NCBI RefSeq assembly: GCF_029906345.1
Contig: NZ_JARYGY010000008.1
Location: forward strand, 245,940-309,939
From: Aquimarina mycalae
GTDB lineage: Bacteria > Bacteroidota > Bacteroidia > Flavobacteriales > Flavobacteriaceae
Reading direction: 5' to 3'
DNA: 64,000 bases
Of the stretch, positions 61,901-64,000 are shown piece by piece. The notes under the pieces were generated by a model that saw only the letters and a program-made list of their open reading frames with translations, had not been told where the DNA came from and made no database searches. Every line of letters begins with the position of its first letter. Position 1 is the first letter of the stretch. Made by a program: the position numbers and the translations under genes.

Positions 61901-63043
61901 AATTATATCTATACCAATGGTACACTAGAATTTATGAACCATCCTGAAGGATATATAGAACCTAAAGGTGATGGGAGTTTTGATTATGTATACCAATACA
62001 AAGACCATTTAGGAAATATTAGACTGTCTTATGCTGATATTGATGAAGATGGGAGAATAGACGTTCTTAGAAATAACACAGATGTAGACGGTGATGGTGA
62101 TCTGACTCATGAAATCCTACAGGAAAAGAATTATTATCCTTTCGGCTTAAAACATAAAGGGTATAATAACGTAATTAACGGAACGCATCATCCTTATGGG
62201 TACAATGGAAAGGAAGAACAAGAAGAATTAGGATTACAATGGCTAGACTTTGGAGCAAGAAATTATGATGCTGCTTTAGGAAGGTGGATGAATATAGACC
62301 CTCTTGCTGATCAAATGAGAAGACATAGTCCTTACAATTATGCCTTTGATAATCCTATATATTGGATAGATCCTGATGGTATGGCACCAATGGGGCCTCA
62401 AGATGATTTTTATTATAATAAGCAAGGTGATTTGGTGAGTAGAGTTAAAAACAATCAACCAGATAGATTTTTTGTTCAAGTTGATGAAGCCTCACCACCA
62501 CCAGCAGTATCTTCTGAATTGGATGGTTCTGGAGCTCAGTCAACTCCAATCTATGAAGAGATTTCTCTTGATAGTGACCTTGGGCACATGGCTAGAACGG
62601 TATATGCGGAAAGTGCTGGTCAATCGAAAGAAGGCAAAGTTGCAGTAGCCGAAGTAATTCGAAATAGAGCTGATGATGATACCACTAGGTCAAGTAGTAA
62701 TGACTATAATGCTGCATTCTCTGGAGTTTCTACTTTTGAAGAAGTTGTCACACAGAAAGGGCAATTTGAATCCGTTGGATCAAATACAGCTAGATATAGC
62801 GACCCATTATCAGTAACTGGTGGTGATGGAGAAGGAGGTGCTAGACGAAATAGTATCGAAACTACAGCTTTTTCGGATAGTGTTGGTGCTTCAATAGAAG
62901 CAACAAATCAAAACACCAATACTGCTCAGGGAGCTACATATTTCTTTTCGCCATATATAGCAACACCAAATTGGGCAAAAAATATGTCAGAAGTTACAAT
63001 CCCAGGTGTTCAAAAAACTGATTTTAAATTTTATAAATACTAA
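58919..63043 (+). CDS. RHS-repeat protein with a C-terminal SleB-like cell-wall hydrolase domain (candidate polymorphic toxin)
   Basis: This is a 1,374-residue protein. I take the ATG at 58919 (Met-Arg-Thr-Ile-Gln-Lys-Leu-Trp) as the start because it gives a proper signal peptide; the frame extends 19 codons into the previous gene. After a DUF6443-like N-terminus come many YD repeats and the RHS-associated core ending near residue 1150 (Gly-Ala-Arg-Asn-Tyr-Asp, Gly-Arg-Trp-Met-Asn-Ile-Asp-Pro-Leu, then Trp-Ile-Asp-Pro-Asp-Gly-Met). The region beyond (about 1216 to 1374) has Met-Ala-Arg-Thr-Val-Tyr-Ala-Glu-Ser-Ala-Gly and Glu-Gly-Lys-Val-Ala-Val-Ala-Glu-Val-Ile-Arg-Asn-Arg, then a Gly-Gln-Phe-Glu-Ser turn and Ala-Thr-Tyr-Phe-Phe. 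This is the pattern of SleB-type (Hydrolase_2) wall hydrolases, with Glu in the usual place. A lipoprotein gene follows after 3 bases. Confidence 0.87.
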   Translation: MRTIQKLWLTVTVLVSTVVAAQTQTENYIQTTAYQTAVQEGQQDQVLESDKIISVNYFDGLGRAKQSVAVRAGGQQQSTNILDWTNDWSVGTGSTPLFNKNGQASENERLFGENPFGAQSLLWKCGNDPESNADGGWNTDYIAVDKNVGYRYTVWVKRTGSQDGKTYHGTQNVNNLSGSQNNNPYFFNGDLPQLDTWYLLVGVVHPYTYTGGNSGISGVYDTNGVKVMNGNDFKWRSTTTDSSFRNYLYYATDPNVRQYFWNPVLTQIDGTGTPITELIQQSKPKDIITHYEYDDYGRQAKEYLPYASDQTQNGAIYTDPLAELNAFYNSAKYQQTTNPYSETVFEQSPLQRPLKQGAPGLDWKIKSDDTDHTIKMDRQTNSLADGVVYFKVSFTNGNTEAPTLVTEGSYAANDLYVNITKDENWKSSDGDNHTTEEYTDKLGRVILKRTFNEQEPHDTYYVYDDFGNLTYVLSPKVDLTNGVSNTELNELCYQYKYDNRNRLIEKKIPGKGWEYIVYNTLDQPVLTQDANQRVNNEWLFTKYDAFGRVAYTGLHYTRGTLPRKEMQNNIDDNNIHYVSKLQSESTIGGTPIYYSNEFYPINAITINTIHYYDDYELGSLVDPNPATTTIAWEGITATAKVKGLPTVTQVRVLGTNDWITTTTLYDEKGRPWETVVKNDYLGTTDFNLTKLDFAGKVEKSLTIHQKDGVMLITKDTFTYDHMGRLLTQKQQINSEPEEMIVHNVYDDLGQLERKKVGNAEQAPLQTVDYKYNVRGWLTDINDVNNIGDDLFSFKINYDQPDGPSTNPLYNGNISETHWKTANDHIKRGNSYWYDDLNRLKAGGSTGSNTSNYTAGYFEGGIDYDKNGNINHLKRTTVANFFNLYQTIDQLTYEYQGNQLTKVTDASSHFGPTDGFVDGNKVGNDYEYDVNGNMTVDRNKGITGITYNYLNLPEIVSIANGTNNGNISYIYDATGAKLKKIVTEGSSLTETVYAGNYIYTNGTLEFMNHPEGYIEPKGDGSFDYVYQYKDHLGNIRLSYADIDEDGRIDVLRNNTDVDGDGDLTHEILQEKNYYPFGLKHKGYNNVINGTHHPYGYNGKEEQEELGLQWLDFGARNYDAALGRWMNIDPLADQMRRHSPYNYAFDNPIYWIDPDGMAPMGPQDDFYYNKQGDLVSRVKNNQPDRFFVQVDEASPPPAVSSELDGSGAQSTPIYEEISLDSDLGHMARTVYAESAGQSKEGKVAVAEVIRNRADDDTTRSSSNDYNAAFSGVSTFEEVVTQKGQFESVGSNTARYSDPLSVTGGDGEGGARRNSIETTAFSDSVGASIEATNQNTNTAQGATYFFSPYIATPNWAKNMSEVTIPGVQKTDFKFYKY

Positions 63044-63046
63044 TCA

Positions 63047-63676
63047 ATGAAGAAGATATTTTTAATAATCGCACTAACCGTTGTTGCTATATCATGTAAA
63101 GACAAAAAAGTTTCAGAAATAGATGAAACAGATAAGGCTGAGATTAAAACGCAAGTTAAATCAGAGGTTTCTATCGATAAGAATATTGTTTTTCATAGAA
63201 ATGACTCCATCATTAAATTTCATAATATAGAAAATAGTTACGGCGTTTTTAAATGGAGTGTTGAAGGTAAATTTGAAAACCAAGGAAAAGACACCTTATC
63301 ATTTGATGAAACTAAGATTAATAAAATAAGGAAAATTGGAGATAGTTTTATCTATACAGATGGATGTGGTTCAGCTTGTGATTATATACTTATCTCTAAA
63401 TTCATTTCAGAAGACAAAGGAGCTACTTTCCTGTATCCTCTTCTTGTTGACGAGAAAAAAGAATTAGTAATATATAAAGGAGACAAAGAAAATGTTTTAC
63501 TTTCAATATACGATCTTAAGACTGGCGAGATTAAGGAAGTTATTGAAGATTTTGATAAAACTATACGTCCTTCCAAAAATGTTATTGAAAAAGTAAGTGT
63601 TAATGAAAAAGGGAACCTTATTATAGAATGGATTAAACCTAATTCAGTGAAGACCAAAAAGGAGATAGTTTTATAA
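63047..63676 (+). CDS. Lipoprotein, candidate immunity protein to the RHS toxin
   Basis: This 209-residue protein has a lipoprotein signal (Ile-Ile-Ala-Leu-Thr-Val-Val-Ala-Ile-Ser-Cys, Cys17). The mature domain is mostly beta, with Phe-Lys-Trp-Ser-Val-Glu-Gly-Lys-Phe-Glu and a Cys-Gly-Ser-Ala-Cys pair near 107 to 111 that could form a disulfide. I do not recognise the family. It begins 3 bases after the RHS gene and ends the operon at a terminator. A periplasmic location is where immunity to a wall hydrolase would be needed, and a small gene directly after an RHS toxin is most often its immunity gene. That assignment is inference from position. Confidence 0.75.
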   Translation: MKKIFLIIALTVVAISCKDKKVSEIDETDKAEIKTQVKSEVSIDKNIVFHRNDSIIKFHNIENSYGVFKWSVEGKFENQGKDTLSFDETKINKIRKIGDSFIYTDGCGSACDYILISKFISEDKGATFLYPLLVDEKKELVIYKGDKENVLLSIYDLKTGEIKEVIEDFDKTIRPSKNVIEKVSVNEKGNLIIEWIKPNSVKTKKEIVL

Positions 63677-63698
63677 GATTAATAGAAAGTTAATGATT

Positions 63699-63730
63699 AA
63701 AACGCTCACTTGAAAAAGTGGGCGTTTTTC
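63699..63730 (+). terminator. Terminator of the RHS operon
   Basis: AAAACGCTCACTT and AAGTGGGCGTTTT form a stem with the loop GAAA, followed by T residues. It lies about 23 bases after the lipoprotein stop. Confidence 0.85.
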
Positions 63731-63830
63731 TTTTCCATTCTCTTTCCAAAAAGACCAAAATCAGTTACAGTAATTCTAACAACCAAGTAACCTAACCCCT
63801 CCATTGAGGACATGGTTCAAATAGCCCAAG

Positions 63831-63942
63831 ACACAAACCAGATTAAAAAACCCATCATCAAGGGTTGTACTGGTTTGTGCTACACCTAGGAAACTAGTGT
63901 GTAAGAATTACTTTGTAGTTCTATCTTGGTGATGGGCTTTTT
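63831..63942. other. Interlocked inverted repeats, possible structured RNA or attenuator-like element
   Basis: Three inverted repeats overlap in an A-B-A'-C-C'-B' order. A CACAAACCAG (63832-63841) pairs with CTGGTTTGTG (63870-63879). B CCCATCATCAAG (63851-63862) pairs with CTTGGTGATGGG (63925-63936), with an A-tract before B and a CTTTTT tract after B'. C TACACCTAG (63881-63889) pairs with CTAGTGTGTA (63894-63903). A and B cannot both be simple nested hairpins, so they are either alternatives or a pseudoknot. The B hairpin would look like a terminator. Confidence 0.55.
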
Positions 63943-64000
63943 GGTTGAATTATTTTTATTAGAGAATATTAGTTCTAAAAAAGATGAAGTATTATAACGG

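Overview
The window is AT-rich and looks like the chromosome of a marine-type Bacteroidetes, most likely a flavobacterium. The reasons are: type IX secretion and gliding-type proteins (a PorP/SprF-like protein, an OmpA-family protein with PD40 repeats, and a giant adhesin ending in a gliding-motility-associated C-terminal domain), promoters of the Bacteroidetes TTG-N19/20-TAnnTTTG type, frequent short lipoprotein genes, and a Bacteroidetes-style LysRS. No tRNA, rRNA, CRISPR array, transposase or recombinase gene was found.

Region 1 (about 1 to 23.7 kb) is accessory DNA. Some 27 small genes, all but one on the minus strand, are packaged singly or in twos to fours between 21 copies of an imperfect palindromic element (50 to 197 bp). 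Each element starts with an AAC core and ends with a GTT core, two of which (GTTAGGC and GCCTAAC) match the integron attC core consensus exactly. For most gene units the core sequence on one flank is the reverse complement of the core on the other flank, the signature of cassettes that were once circles. Many genes stop inside the element. This is the architecture of an integron cassette array, but there is no integrase in the window. Cargo includes a DarTG DNA ADP-ribosylation toxin-antitoxin pair, three CPBP intramembrane proteases (two of them paired with a membrane-anchored transcription factor, LytTR or AraC type), an HxlR regulator divergent from an NmrA-like reductase, a HAD phosphatase, an S41 peptidase, zinc-ribbon proteins, and many lipoproteins or membrane proteins of unknown function.

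Region 2 (23.7 to 42.9 kb, minus strand) is core-like: a zinc metalloprotease lipoprotein, then an apparent operon made of a giant secreted adhesin (about 4,500 residues if a frameshift at a T6 run is bridged), a PorP/SprF-like protein and an OmpA-family protein. The adhesin carries 13 nearly identical 76-residue repeats and about a dozen DUF11-like domains.

Region 3 (43.3 to 55.1 kb) mixes a polyprenol-type glycosyltransferase, a polytopic membrane protein, a helical-repeat protein, a YiaA-like protein, a DUF2157/GDYXXLXY pair, a SPOR-domain protein, a large secreted protein of unknown function and lysS.

Region 4 (55.5 to 63.7 kb, plus strand) is a three-gene unit from a well-formed promoter: a large YD-repeat secreted protein, an RHS protein whose C-terminus after the RHS core resembles a SleB-type cell-wall hydrolase, and a small lipoprotein that is a candidate immunity protein. 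A set of interlocked inverted repeats closes the window.
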